Below, in pieces: positions 56,371-64,000 of a DNA stretch of 64,000 nt. The notes below the pieces were generated by a model. That model did no database searches and was not told where the DNA came from. It saw only the letters and a list, made by a program, of their open reading frames with translations. The stretch's first letter is position 1; each line of letters begins with the position of its first letter. The position numbers were made by a program, and so were the translations under genes. Source of the stretch: Siminovitchia fortis (lineage in GTDB: Bacteria > Bacillota > Bacilli > Bacillales > Bacillaceae_C); NCBI RefSeq assembly GCF_003605365.2, contig NZ_QYTU02000015.1, forward strand, positions 1 through 64,000, in the 5' to 3' direction.

Positions 56371-57327
56371 ATGAAAAAGTGGACATCATTGATCATGCTA
56401 TTGATAGCTGTAGTTGTTTTTGCGGCTTGCGGATCGAAAGAAGAAGGCCAATCCAGCAGCGGAAATGACTCAGATAAGGAAAAACAAGCTGAAAAAATGA
56501 CAATCAAACATGAATACGGGGAAGCAGCCATCAAGAAAAACCCGAAAAAAGTCGTTGTCTTTGATTTTGGTGTACTTGATACTCTTGATGAATTAGGCGT
56601 TGAAGTAACGGGTGTACCGCAGATGGGAATCCCTGCTTATCTTGAAAAATATGCCGGCAATGACTATACGAATGTAGGAAGCTTGAAGGAACCTGATTTT
56701 GAAGCCATCCATAAGTTGAATCCGGATGTCATCTTTATTTCCTCCCGCCAGGCTGAATTATATGATCAATTTGCCGAAATTGCCCCTACCGTATATATGG
56801 GGATTGACTTTAACAATTATACAGAGTCTTTTAAAGACAATATGAATACGCTCGGCAAAATTTTTGATAAGGAAGAACAAGTCAAAACAGAGCTTGAAGA
56901 TATCGACAGCCAAATTGCTGCTGTGAAAGAAAAAACAGAATCTCTTGATAAAAAAGCGTTGGTCGTATTGGCAAATGAAGGAAAAGTAAGTGCCTATGGC
57001 CCCAAATCAAGATTCGGCATAATCCATGATGTATTCGGTTTTAAAGCAGCCGATGAAAACATCGAGGTTTCAACACATGGCCAAGGTATTTCTTTTGAAT
57101 ATATTTTAGAAACAAACCCGGATATTTTATTTGTGATTGACAGGAATGCAGCGATTGAAGAAAATGCTGCCCCTGCAAAAGATTCAATTGAAAATGACTT
57201 GGTGAAGAAGACAACCGCTTATAAAGATGGAAAAATCATTTACCTTGATGCAGATTACTGGTACCTTTCCGGCGGAGGTCTGCAGTCTATGAAGGCAATG
57301 ATCAAGAGTGTAGAACAAGCTTACTGA
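56371..57327 (+). CDS. yclQ: YclQ-type siderophore-binding lipoprotein
   Basis: The 318-residue protein has a lipoprotein signal (lipobox FAAC, Cys20) and a periplasmic-binding fold of the FepB/FhuD type (VVVFDFGVLDTLDELGVEVTGVP, LNPDVIFISSRQAELYDQ, SRFGIIHDVFGF, GGLQSMKAMI). B. subtilis YclQ (FpiA) binds ferric petrobactin and its precursor dihydroxybenzoate complexes. The ATG follows AAAGGAGA. It ends the operon before a strong terminator. Confidence 0.93.
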   Translation: MKKWTSLIMLLIAVVVFAACGSKEEGQSSSGNDSDKEKQAEKMTIKHEYGEAAIKKNPKKVVVFDFGVLDTLDELGVEVTGVPQMGIPAYLEKYAGNDYTNVGSLKEPDFEAIHKLNPDVIFISSRQAELYDQFAEIAPTVYMGIDFNNYTESFKDNMNTLGKIFDKEEQVKTELEDIDSQIAAVKEKTESLDKKALVVLANEGKVSAYGPKSRFGIIHDVFGFKAADENIEVSTHGQGISFEYILETNPDILFVIDRNAAIEENAAPAKDSIENDLVKKTTAYKDGKIIYLDADYWYLSGGGLQSMKAMIKSVEQAY

Positions 57328-57335
57328 TAAAGGGG

Positions 57336-57362
57336 GCCGCTGCAATGGATGCAGCGGCTTTT
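57336..57362 (+). terminator. terminator after yclQ
   Basis: GCCGCTGCA pairs perfectly with TGCAGCGGC, then TTTT. Confidence 0.92.
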
Positions 57363-57478
57363 ACACGTATTGAAGAAGGAAAAGTACGGCAGGTTATGCC
57401 GAGAACCGCTCTCTCCATAAAGAATAATTTTCACTTTCTGTTACATGATATAAGAAAAATGTCAGGGAGTGATTTAAA

Positions 57479-57664
57479 GTGGACTTGAACCGCATTAAGC
57501 AAATTTTATCGTCATCAGCCGATATTGAAGTGAAATACAATGGTGTATCTGTATGGATTGATAAAATTAATGAAGATGGAAAAACAGCAACCGTCCATTT
57601 ACGGGGGCCGAACAAATTTGAAGAAAGGTCCCATGCTGAAATATCCCAATTGCTGGAGGAGTAG
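57479..57664 (+). CDS. sspH: small acid-soluble spore protein, H-type
   Basis: The 61-residue protein matches H-type SASPs: MDLNRIKQILSSSADIEVKYNGVSVWIDKI with the conserved YNGV, then a T-A-T-V-H-L segment. These minor spore proteins are made in the forespore under SigG. The start is a GTG after AGGGAGTG. The promoter region has no clear SigG pair that I can confirm. A terminator shared with the convergent MFS gene follows. Confidence 0.85.
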   Translation: MDLNRIKQILSSSADIEVKYNGVSVWIDKINEDGKTATVHLRGPNKFEERSHAEISQLLEE

Positions 57665-57689
57665 CCTCTTAATTTCAGGAAGTAAAAGG

Positions 57690-57709
57690 AACGCTGCGGC
57701 GGCAGCGTT
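57690..57709. terminator. hairpin between sspH and the MFS gene
   Basis: AACGCTGC and GCAGCGTT form an 8-bp stem with a GGCG loop between the convergent genes. Read rightward it is followed by only three T. Confidence 0.65.
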
Positions 57710-58978
57710 TCATTCAAGCGCCGGATTTGTTTTCGGCGCACTTTTTTCTTTTTCAGGCTTGATCGCCATAAATGCCAGAATTGCCGAAACGGCACTCAAG
57801 CCTGCCAATAGGAAGATCATGCTTTTATTTCCTTGGTTCATCATAATGGCAATCACCGGCGGCCCTGCTGCCACTCCCGCAAATCTCATCGAACTGAATA
57901 TCGAAGTGATTGTGCCTCGCATCTCTTTTTCAATACTTTGGGTCAAAATGGCGTCAAGGCAGGGAAGTGCCGCTCCAATTCCTATTCCGCACAGCGCAAA
58001 AACGGTGATTAAAAAAATGAATTTCTTAGATAATAAAGCAGTTATGATCATGCCTCCCATTAACACGATTCCGAAAAAAGTGATCCATTTCATTTTTGGC
58101 AGGCTGTCTTTAATCCATTTGCCGGAAGTAAAAGATGCAATACAAAGGGAAGCCAGGGGGATTGCAAGCAAAAGGCCCTTTTGGATACCGTCAAATCCGT
58201 AGTCGTCTTCCAAAATGGAAGATAAGTAAAAAAGCATGCCGAACAGCACGAACATAAGAATGGCACCAATGACAAACACCGCAGTAAGCCATCGCCAGTG
58301 TTCAGAAAAAATCTTTTTTATATTTATCAGGAACCTTCCAAATGAGAGTTCATGCTGATCATCTTTTGGTTTTTTTACCAGGAACATGATTAGCAGGAGA
58401 GAAATAAGCGAAAATACAGGTATGGACAAAAAAGGCAGGAACCAAAGTATTCCGGCAAGGAAAGAGCCCAGAATGGGGCTTAGTACTTTTCCAAAAGTGT
58501 TGGATGTTTCCACGACGCCGAGGGTGGCACTTACGTCCTTATCCCTTTTGAACATGTCTCCAATAAGCGGAAGCACGATAGGGAAGGCTCCGGCTGCTCC
58601 CACACCCTGCAAAATTCTTCCTGACAGAATGATGAAATAAGGTGAATCCATTTTCCATGCTGCCCAACCTGCAATAAGCCCTCCGATTCCCGCAATAATC
58701 AAAGACGGGATGATGACGATTTTTCTCCCGAACTTATCAGATAAAAAACCGGCTATTGGAATCAGGAAAATGGCCACTATTGAATAGACAGTTATGATAA
58801 GACTGGATTGCAGTTTTGTGATATCAAGCTTTCTTTCCATTAAAGGCAATACCGGAATCAGCATGGAGTTGCCCAATGTCATAATGAGCGGAATAGAAGC
58901 AACGGATACGATGGACCACTTTTTTTCCGCAAGTTCACTATCTGAATGGCCAAATTCCAACTTATCAAATGTTGTCAT
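57710..58978 (-). CDS. major facilitator superfamily transporter
   Basis: The 422-residue protein has twelve transmembrane segments of the DHA1 drug-efflux type: motif A GFLSDKFGRKIVI, RILQGVGAAGAFPIVLPLIGD (motif C-like) and VSATLGVVETSNTFG. The start is the ATG after AAGGAAAATGC; a longer upstream reading is unsupported. The substrate is unknown. Lying back to back with the siderophore importer, siderophore or precursor export is possible, but no Fur box precedes it and drug efflux is equally likely. Confidence 0.85.
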   Translation of the reverse strand: MTTFDKLEFGHSDSELAEKKWSIVSVASIPLIMTLGNSMLIPVLPLMERKLDITKLQSSLIITVYSIVAIFLIPIAGFLSDKFGRKIVIIPSLIIAGIGGLIAGWAAWKMDSPYFIILSGRILQGVGAAGAFPIVLPLIGDMFKRDKDVSATLGVVETSNTFGKVLSPILGSFLAGILWFLPFLSIPVFSLISLLLIMFLVKKPKDDQHELSFGRFLINIKKIFSEHWRWLTAVFVIGAILMFVLFGMLFYLSSILEDDYGFDGIQKGLLLAIPLASLCIASFTSGKWIKDSLPKMKWITFFGIVLMGGMIITALLSKKFIFLITVFALCGIGIGAALPCLDAILTQSIEKEMRGTITSIFSSMRFAGVAAGPPVIAIMMNQGNKSMIFLLAGLSAVSAILAFMAIKPEKEKSAPKTNPALE

Positions 58979-59081
58979 GCATTTTCCTTTCAAAGTGAAG
59001 TATAAGCAGTAGTAATATGCCCAGATTCCCGCTTTTTTATCACAACAGACATTTTTCAGATGGAAATGCCGGAAATTCCCA

Positions 59082-59552
59082 TTATAACTTTTCGGAAATA
59101 TCAACCTCGGTATATTGCATATCAACGTTTTTGGGGATTTGCACTTCAAGAATAAGGTCTTTCACCAAGGCTGTGGCACCCTTCCTTTTGACGAGGCATG
59201 GCAGGGTGATCGTATGTCTGTCTCCCATTTCAAAAAAATTTTCAATGATGGCCTGGTTGGATGTATGGAAAAATTTCATCCGTTTTTGCTGTTCCTCGCT
59301 TTGAAGCTTTATCCGTATGAATACATAATCAAACGTTTCGAAAACGTCCGCATCCGGCTTGGTTTGCCGGCCTTGATCAGCGTTTGGGGCATTAAAGGGG
59401 TTTGCAGTCTCTGTTTCAGCCGAGTTGTCCCATTGGGAGGGGATATATTTTTTGATCATATCATTTACATAAGATTGGATGTCCGCCGGCTTCATCTGTT
59501 CTGTCATCTTTTTTAAATCCTCATTAAAAGGAAATTTCCCCCAAGGAAACAC
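59082..59552 (-). CDS. gerT: GerT-like spore coat protein, alpha-crystallin (Hsp20) family
   Basis: The 156-residue protein starts MFPWGKFPFNEDLKKM and has a C-terminal Hsp20-like domain (VFETFDYVFIRIKL, HTSNQAIIENF, LPCLVKRKGATALVKDLILEVQIPKN). It resembles GerT (YojB) of B. subtilis, a CotM-related coat protein that affects germination. Like yojB, it lies close to odhA. The IxI motif of true chaperone Hsp20s is not evident. The ATG has an AGGGGGGTGG site. Confidence 0.75.
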   Translation of the reverse strand: MFPWGKFPFNEDLKKMTEQMKPADIQSYVNDMIKKYIPSQWDNSAETETANPFNAPNADQGRQTKPDADVFETFDYVFIRIKLQSEEQQKRMKFFHTSNQAIIENFFEMGDRHTITLPCLVKRKGATALVKDLILEVQIPKNVDMQYTEVDISEKL

Positions 59553-59946
59553 TCAACCACCCCCCTTGAATAAATCATAATAGTATATGCGCAACGTCGA
59601 AAACGCGCAACAACCAAGGCCTTGCCGGCAGAATAAGAGGGAAGAGGCAATTATATTTGAATTTTTCTTGAAGAGTAGTAAGATGGTATATGGAAAATTT
59701 GACATAAATGTGTACAGGCTGTGATTTTTATAAGTTGAAAGCTGATTTTGAACCGATATTATGCATAATTTGATTGAATTTGTCTAAAAAATGACATTTG
59801 CCTTTTACTAAATTGGCCGCAGTGATAAAATGGAATTGCACTTGAGGTTTGATTAGGTTGACCCGTATTATTTTGGCCGGATTTATAAATACACAGCATC
59901 CGGTTTAAAAATAAATTAAGAGCTTCATGATGGAGGTTTTTAACAA

Positions 59947-62793
59947 ATGAGCAGACAAGCGTCTTATCAAGAATCGCCTTGGGCACAGTTTTCCGGGCCG
60001 AATCTTGGCTATGTAATGGAGTTGTATGAACAATACCTCAAAGATCCTGACAGTGTCGATCCTGAAATGAAAGAGGCATTCGATCAATGGGGTGCGCCGG
60101 CTACGGCCAAGCAGGTTGAAACGACTGAAGGGCAGGCAGACGTCTCCTTCCAAATGCCTGCGACGCACAACCGGCTGAGCAAGCTTGTTGCCGCTGTCAA
60201 ATATGCGGATAATATTCGTACATATGGCCATCTGATAGCGGATATCAATCCGATTCGCCGCAAAGACAAGAATACAAGAAGGCTTGAGCTTTCTGAATAT
60301 AATTTGACGGAAGAGGATTTAAAACAGATTCCGGCTTCATTTATTTCTCCTAATGCTCCATCTAATTTGAAGGACGGACTTGATGCGATCAATCATTTAA
60401 AAGAAGTATATACAAAAAAACTTGCATTTGAATATAATCATGTCCATGAATTGGACGAAAGGAACTGGCTGCAGCAAAATATTGAAGAAGGCGGATATTT
60501 TGCGGAACTGAGCAAAGAAAGAAAAATCAACTTATTGACGCGTCTGGCTGAGGTGGAGGGCTTTGAAAAGTTCATACACCGTACATTCGTCGGGCAGAAA
60601 CGTTTTTCAGTCGAAGGCCTGGAGACACTTATTCCTTTGATGGATGAAGTCATCAGTCTTGCTGTAGAAACCGGCACCAGGACTGTCAATATCGGAATGG
60701 CGCACCGCGGCCGCCTAAATGTTTTGGCCCATGTGCTCCAAAAACCGTATAAATTGATTTTCTCCGAATTTCAGCAGGCACCCAATAAGGAACTCATTCC
60801 GTCGGAAGGTTCAATCGGCATCACGTACGGCTGGACGGGAGACGTGAAGTATCACCTCGGTGCCGACAGGAAGTTGAAGAGGGGGACGACTGCAACAACA
60901 AGAATCACCCTTGCCAATAACCCGAGCCATCTTGAAGTCGTCAATCCCGTTGTGGACGGTTTTACCCGGGCTGCCCAGGAAGACCGCAATGTACAGGGCT
61001 ATCCAAGGCAGGACATGGATAACTGCCTTGCGATCGTCGTTCATGGTGATGCAGCTTTCCCCGGAGAGGGGATTGTACAGGAAACGTTGAATATGGGACG
61101 TTTAAAGGGATACAATACCGGCGGTTCCATACACATCATTGCCAATAACATGATTGGATTTACAACCGAAAGCAGTGACTCACGTTCGACATTGTATGCT
61201 TCCGACGTCGCGAAAGGCTTTGAAATCCCGATTGTGCATGTTAATGCCGATGATCCGGAAGCTGTCCTGGCTGCAGCTGCTTTGGCTCACGAATATCGGC
61301 AGTCTTTCCATAAGGATTTCATTATCGATTTGGTCGGATACCGCCGTTACGGACATAATGAGATGGATGAGCCGATGGTGACAAATCCGCTTATGTATAA
61401 CACCATTAAAAATCATTCTACTTCCAAGGAAATTTATGCGGAAAAACTAATCCAAGAGGGGCTTCTGACAAAAGAAGAAGTTGAAAACATTGATAAGGAT
61501 ATACAATCAATCTTGCAAAAGGCATATGACAACCTTCCAAAGGCGGACAGCAATCCTGATATTGTCATGAATCCTCCTGAAAATGTAGTCAAAAAGCTTC
61601 CGAAAATCGATACCTCAGTTAATATCGATGATTTGGAAACGATCAACCGGGAATTGATCACATGGCCGGAAGATTTCAATGTTTTCCCGAGGCTTGAACG
61701 GATTTTGCAAAGAAGAGCAAATGTAATTAAAGAAAATGGGAAAATAGACTGGGCACACGCCGAGGCTCTTGCGTTCGCATCAATACTGAAAGACGGTACT
61801 CCGTTAAGAATGTCGGGGCAAGATTCGCAGCGCGGTACCTTTGCACAAAGGAATCTTGTGCTCCATGATGTAAAAACAGGGGAAGAATACATTCCGATGC
61901 ATCATTTATCCGGTGTCAATTCCTCATTTGCCCTATATAACAGCCCGCTGACTGAAGCCGGAGTAGTAGGATTTGAATACGGCTATAACGTCTTTGCCCC
62001 GGAAACTCTGGTTATTTGGGAGGCGCAATTCGGTGACTTTGCCAACATGGCCCAAGTATATTTTGACCAATTCATTTCTTCCGGCAGGGCAAAATGGGGG
62101 CAAAAATCAGGGCTGGTCCTTCTTTTGCCGCACGGTTATGAAGGCCAAGGACCGGAGCACTCAAGCGGACGGGTAGAAAGATTCCTGCAAAGTGCCGCAG
62201 AGAATAACTGGATTGTTGCCAACTTGTCAAATGCGGCCCAGTATTTCCATATCTTAAGAAGACAGGCAGCGATATTGAACAAAGATGAGGTTAAACCGCT
62301 TGTCATCATGACTCCGAAGAGCCTGCTCCGTCACCCGCTTGCCTCTGTGGAAGTGGAAGAATTAACGAAAGGATCGTTCAAGTCCGTCATGGAACAGCCG
62401 GGCTTGGGAGAAAACCACGAAGCGGTCGAACGGATTGCACTTTGCAGCGGAAAAATAGCTATTGACTTGGAAGAGCAGCTAAAAGATGAAAAGGACGTGG
62501 ATTGGCTGCATATTTTAAGGGTCGAGGAACTCTACCCATTCCCGAAAAATGAAATTGCAGATATTTTATCAAGGTACCCAAATCTGAAGGAGATTGTCTG
62601 GGTGCAGGAGGAGCCGAAAAATATGGGCGGCTGGCTTCACGTTATTTCTTATATAAGGGAGATTAGGCCGGAAGGCGTCGATATAAGATATGAAGGACGC
62701 CGGAGACGTTCAAGTCCATCGGAAGGCGACCCATCTGCCCACAGAGAAGCTCAAAGCCGTATCGTACAATCAGTGTTTACAAAATCAGAATGA
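59947..62793 (+). CDS. odhA: 2-oxoglutarate dehydrogenase E1 component
   Basis: OdhA is the thiamine-dependent E1 subunit that decarboxylates 2-oxoglutarate in the TCA cycle. The 948-residue protein has the N-terminal lipoyl-binding-like helix ([25 protein letters not shown]), the first TPP domain ([37 protein letters not shown]), the transketolase-like central domain ([22 protein letters not shown]) and the C-terminal domain ending [11 protein letters not shown]. The ATG follows ATGGAGG. The 394-bp gap before it must hold the promoter; I see no strong -35/-10 pair or named operator there. odhB follows after 38 bp. Confidence 0.97.
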   Translation: MSRQASYQESPWAQFSGPNLGYVMELYEQYLKDPDSVDPEMKEAFDQWGAPATAKQVETTEGQADVSFQMPATHNRLSKLVAAVKYADNIRTYGHLIADINPIRRKDKNTRRLELSEYNLTEEDLKQIPASFISPNAPSNLKDGLDAINHLKEVYTKKLAFEYNHVHELDERNWLQQNIEEGGYFAELSKERKINLLTRLAEVEGFEKFIHRTFVGQKRFSVEGLETLIPLMDEVISLAVETGTRTVNIGMAHRGRLNVLAHVLQKPYKLIFSEFQQAPNKELIPSEGSIGITYGWTGDVKYHLGADRKLKRGTTATTRITLANNPSHLEVVNPVVDGFTRAAQEDRNVQGYPRQDMDNCLAIVVHGDAAFPGEGIVQETLNMGRLKGYNTGGSIHIIANNMIGFTTESSDSRSTLYASDVAKGFEIPIVHVNADDPEAVLAAAALAHEYRQSFHKDFIIDLVGYRRYGHNEMDEPMVTNPLMYNTIKNHSTSKEIYAEKLIQEGLLTKEEVENIDKDIQSILQKAYDNLPKADSNPDIVMNPPENVVKKLPKIDTSVNIDDLETINRELITWPEDFNVFPRLERILQRRANVIKENGKIDWAHAEALAFASILKDGTPLRMSGQDSQRGTFAQRNLVLHDVKTGEEYIPMHHLSGVNSSFALYNSPLTEAGVVGFEYGYNVFAPETLVIWEAQFGDFANMAQVYFDQFISSGRAKWGQKSGLVLLLPHGYEGQGPEHSSGRVERFLQSAAENNWIVANLSNAAQYFHILRRQAAILNKDEVKPLVIMTPKSLLRHPLASVEVEELTKGSFKSVMEQPGLGENHEAVERIALCSGKIAIDLEEQLKDEKDVDWLHILRVEELYPFPKNEIADILSRYPNLKEIVWVQEEPKNMGGWLHVISYIREIRPEGVDIRYEGRRRRSSPSEGDPSAHREAQSRIVQSVFTKSE

Positions 62794-62831
62794 TTTTGAA
62801 TACATCCGTTAAACTTAGAGGAGGATAAAAA

Positions 62832-64000
62832 GTGGCCGAAATTAAAGTACCTGAACTTGCAGAATCTATCATGGAAGGGACCATCGCACAATGGTTAAAA
62901 AAACCGGGCGATTACGTTGAAAAAGGAGAATATATTGTCGAGCTTGAAACCGATAAAGTAAACGTGGAAATCATTTCGGAGGAAGCCGGAGTAGTTAAAG
63001 AGATTAAGGCAGAGGAAGGCGAAACAGTCAATGTCGGCGATGTGATTGCAATTGTCGATGAGAGTGCTTCGGCTAATGCTGCTGCGGCGCCGGAAGCAGC
63101 CCCCAAACAAGAACAGGCTGCAGCTCCTGAGCAACCAGAAGCAGAGCAGGCCCCAGCCCCGGCACAGCAAGAAGAAAAGCACGAGGCAGATTCGAAGGAG
63201 CGCCCGATCGCTTCTCCGGCTGCACGTAAATTAGCCCGGGAAAAAGGCATCGATTTAACAGAAGTCCCGACTGTCGATCCGCTTGGAAGGGTACGGAAAC
63301 AGGATGTAGAAGTTTATTCAAATCAGCCTAAGCAGCCTGCTGCAGCTCCCCAGGCAAAATCTGCTGCAGCCGTCCAGGATGTGCCGGGAAAACCGGTTGA
63401 ACGCGTAAAGCTTTCACGCCGCCGCCAAACAATAGCAAAGAGGCTTGTTGAAGTCCAGCAAACGGCAGCCATGTTGACTACATTCAATGAAATCGATATG
63501 ACAGCAGTCATGGAACTGCGTAAACGCAAGAAAGACAAGTTCTATGAAGAGCATGATGTAAAACTTGGATTCATGTCATTTTTCACAAAAGCCGTTGTAG
63601 CGGCATTGAAAAAATATCCTGCAGTCAATGCGGAGCTGCAGGAAGACGAGCTTGTCTATAAGAAATATTATGATATTGGAGTAGCTGTTTCGACGGATGA
63701 AGGGCTTGTCGTGCCGGTCATTCGCGATTGTGACCGCAAAAACTTCGCTGAAATTGAGGATGACATCCTGAAAGTAGCGAAAAAAGCGCGTGACAATAAA
63801 TTGGCGCTCAGCGATTTGCAAGGCGGAACATTTACGATCACAAATGGTGGTGTGTTTGGTTCCTTGCTGTCTACGCCAATTTTGAACGGAAATCAAGTCG
63901 GTATATTAGGAATGCATACGATTCAGACACGGCCTGTTGCCATTGACGCGGAAAAGATGGAGAACCGTCCGATGATGTATGTGGCTCTATCATACGACCA
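62832..64000 (+). CDS. odhB: 2-oxoglutarate dehydrogenase E2 (dihydrolipoyl succinyltransferase), partial
   Basis: The gene runs off the window; 389 codons are visible without a stop. The start is a GTG after AGAGGAGG. Residues 1-77 form the lipoyl domain with the lipoylated Lys in ETDKVNVE. An Ala/Pro/Gln/Glu-rich linker, the E3-binding domain ([29 protein letters not shown]), a second linker and most of the catalytic domain ([33 protein letters not shown]) follow. The catalytic HR(I)VDG segment would lie just beyond the end. It forms the odhAB operon with the E1 gene. Confidence 0.95.
   Translation, partial: MAEIKVPELAESIMEGTIAQWLKKPGDYVEKGEYIVELETDKVNVEIISEEAGVVKEIKAEEGETVNVGDVIAIVDESASANAAAAPEAAPKQEQAAAPEQPEAEQAPAPAQQEEKHEADSKERPIASPAARKLAREKGIDLTEVPTVDPLGRVRKQDVEVYSNQPKQPAAAPQAKSAAAVQDVPGKPVERVKLSRRRQTIAKRLVEVQQTAAMLTTFNEIDMTAVMELRKRKKDKFYEEHDVKLGFMSFFTKAVVAALKKYPAVNAELQEDELVYKKYYDIGVAVSTDEGLVVPVIRDCDRKNFAEIEDDILKVAKKARDNKLALSDLQGGTFTITNGGVFGSLLSTPILNGNQVGILGMHTIQTRPVAIDAEKMENRPMMYVALSYD

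Overview
The window is a chromosomal segment of an endospore-forming Bacillaceae bacterium (Firmicutes). Strong AAGGAGG-type ribosome binding sites, frequent TTG and GTG starts, many sporulation and germination genes (cotE, spoVK, gerA-type operon, spoIIP-type gene, sspH, gerT, spo0E-type ynzD) and gene order close to Bacillus subtilis support this. The species cannot be named from the sequence. I see no rRNA, tRNA or CRISPR array and no complete insertion sequence.

Layout. 0.3-16.8 kb is a conserved block: miaB-ricA-cotE, mutS-mutL, a small membrane protein, glpK, miaA-hfq, spoVK, hflX, ynbB, glnA; glnR, which sits between ynbB and glnA in B. subtilis, is absent. 17-21.5 kb has a small lipoprotein and a three-gene gerA-type germinant receptor operon flanked by imperfect direct repeats. 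21.6-22.3 kb holds a 118-bp MITE-like element and a frameshifted universal stress protein gene. 22.4-28.1 kb is a molybdenum hydroxylase (xanthine dehydrogenase type) operon preceded by a purine-riboswitch-like aptamer whose P1 3' strand is also the 5' strand of a terminator, predicting an ON switch. 28.2-30.9 kb has a KGG-repeat stress protein and a large catalase, divergent and each with a sigma-B-like promoter.

31-41 kb carries DUF488, a SpoIIP-type amidase, then lexA / yneA-like-yneB-ynzC / tkt / sirA / yneF / ynzD / ccdC / GNAT / crcB pair / yneK. This follows the B. subtilis lexA-tkt-yne region, but ccdA and yneI are missing. 41-47.3 kb: three tiny genes (DUF1659, DUF2922, YvrJ), sbcD-sbcC and a BcrC-type phosphatase. 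47.4-48.5 kb: an island-like gene fusing a Phd/YefM antitoxin domain to a Uma2 nuclease domain, with three TAGCTA operator-like sites spaced exactly 31 bp across its promoter, followed by a second, inverted MITE copy. 48.5-53.5 kb: two divergent ZosA-like P-type ATPases with Fur/PerR-type boxes between them, and an EcsC-family protein. 53.6-57.3 kb: a yclNOPQ-type (petrobactin) ferric siderophore importer with a perfect Fur box. 57.4-64 kb: sspH, an MFS transporter, gerT, odhA and the first part of odhB.

A family of intergenic repeats (TGTCTAGCTCCAGCGC ... GGCGCTTGCGCTTTTCTT) occurs five times, always between genes. The observations most worth following are the purine-type ON riboswitch of the Mo-hydroxylase operon, the Phd-Uma2 fusion with its evenly spaced operators, the in-frame MocA/FAD-subunit fusion, the LysM-less YneA-position protein in the SOS locus, and the missing glnR with a perfect dyad at the glnA promoter.
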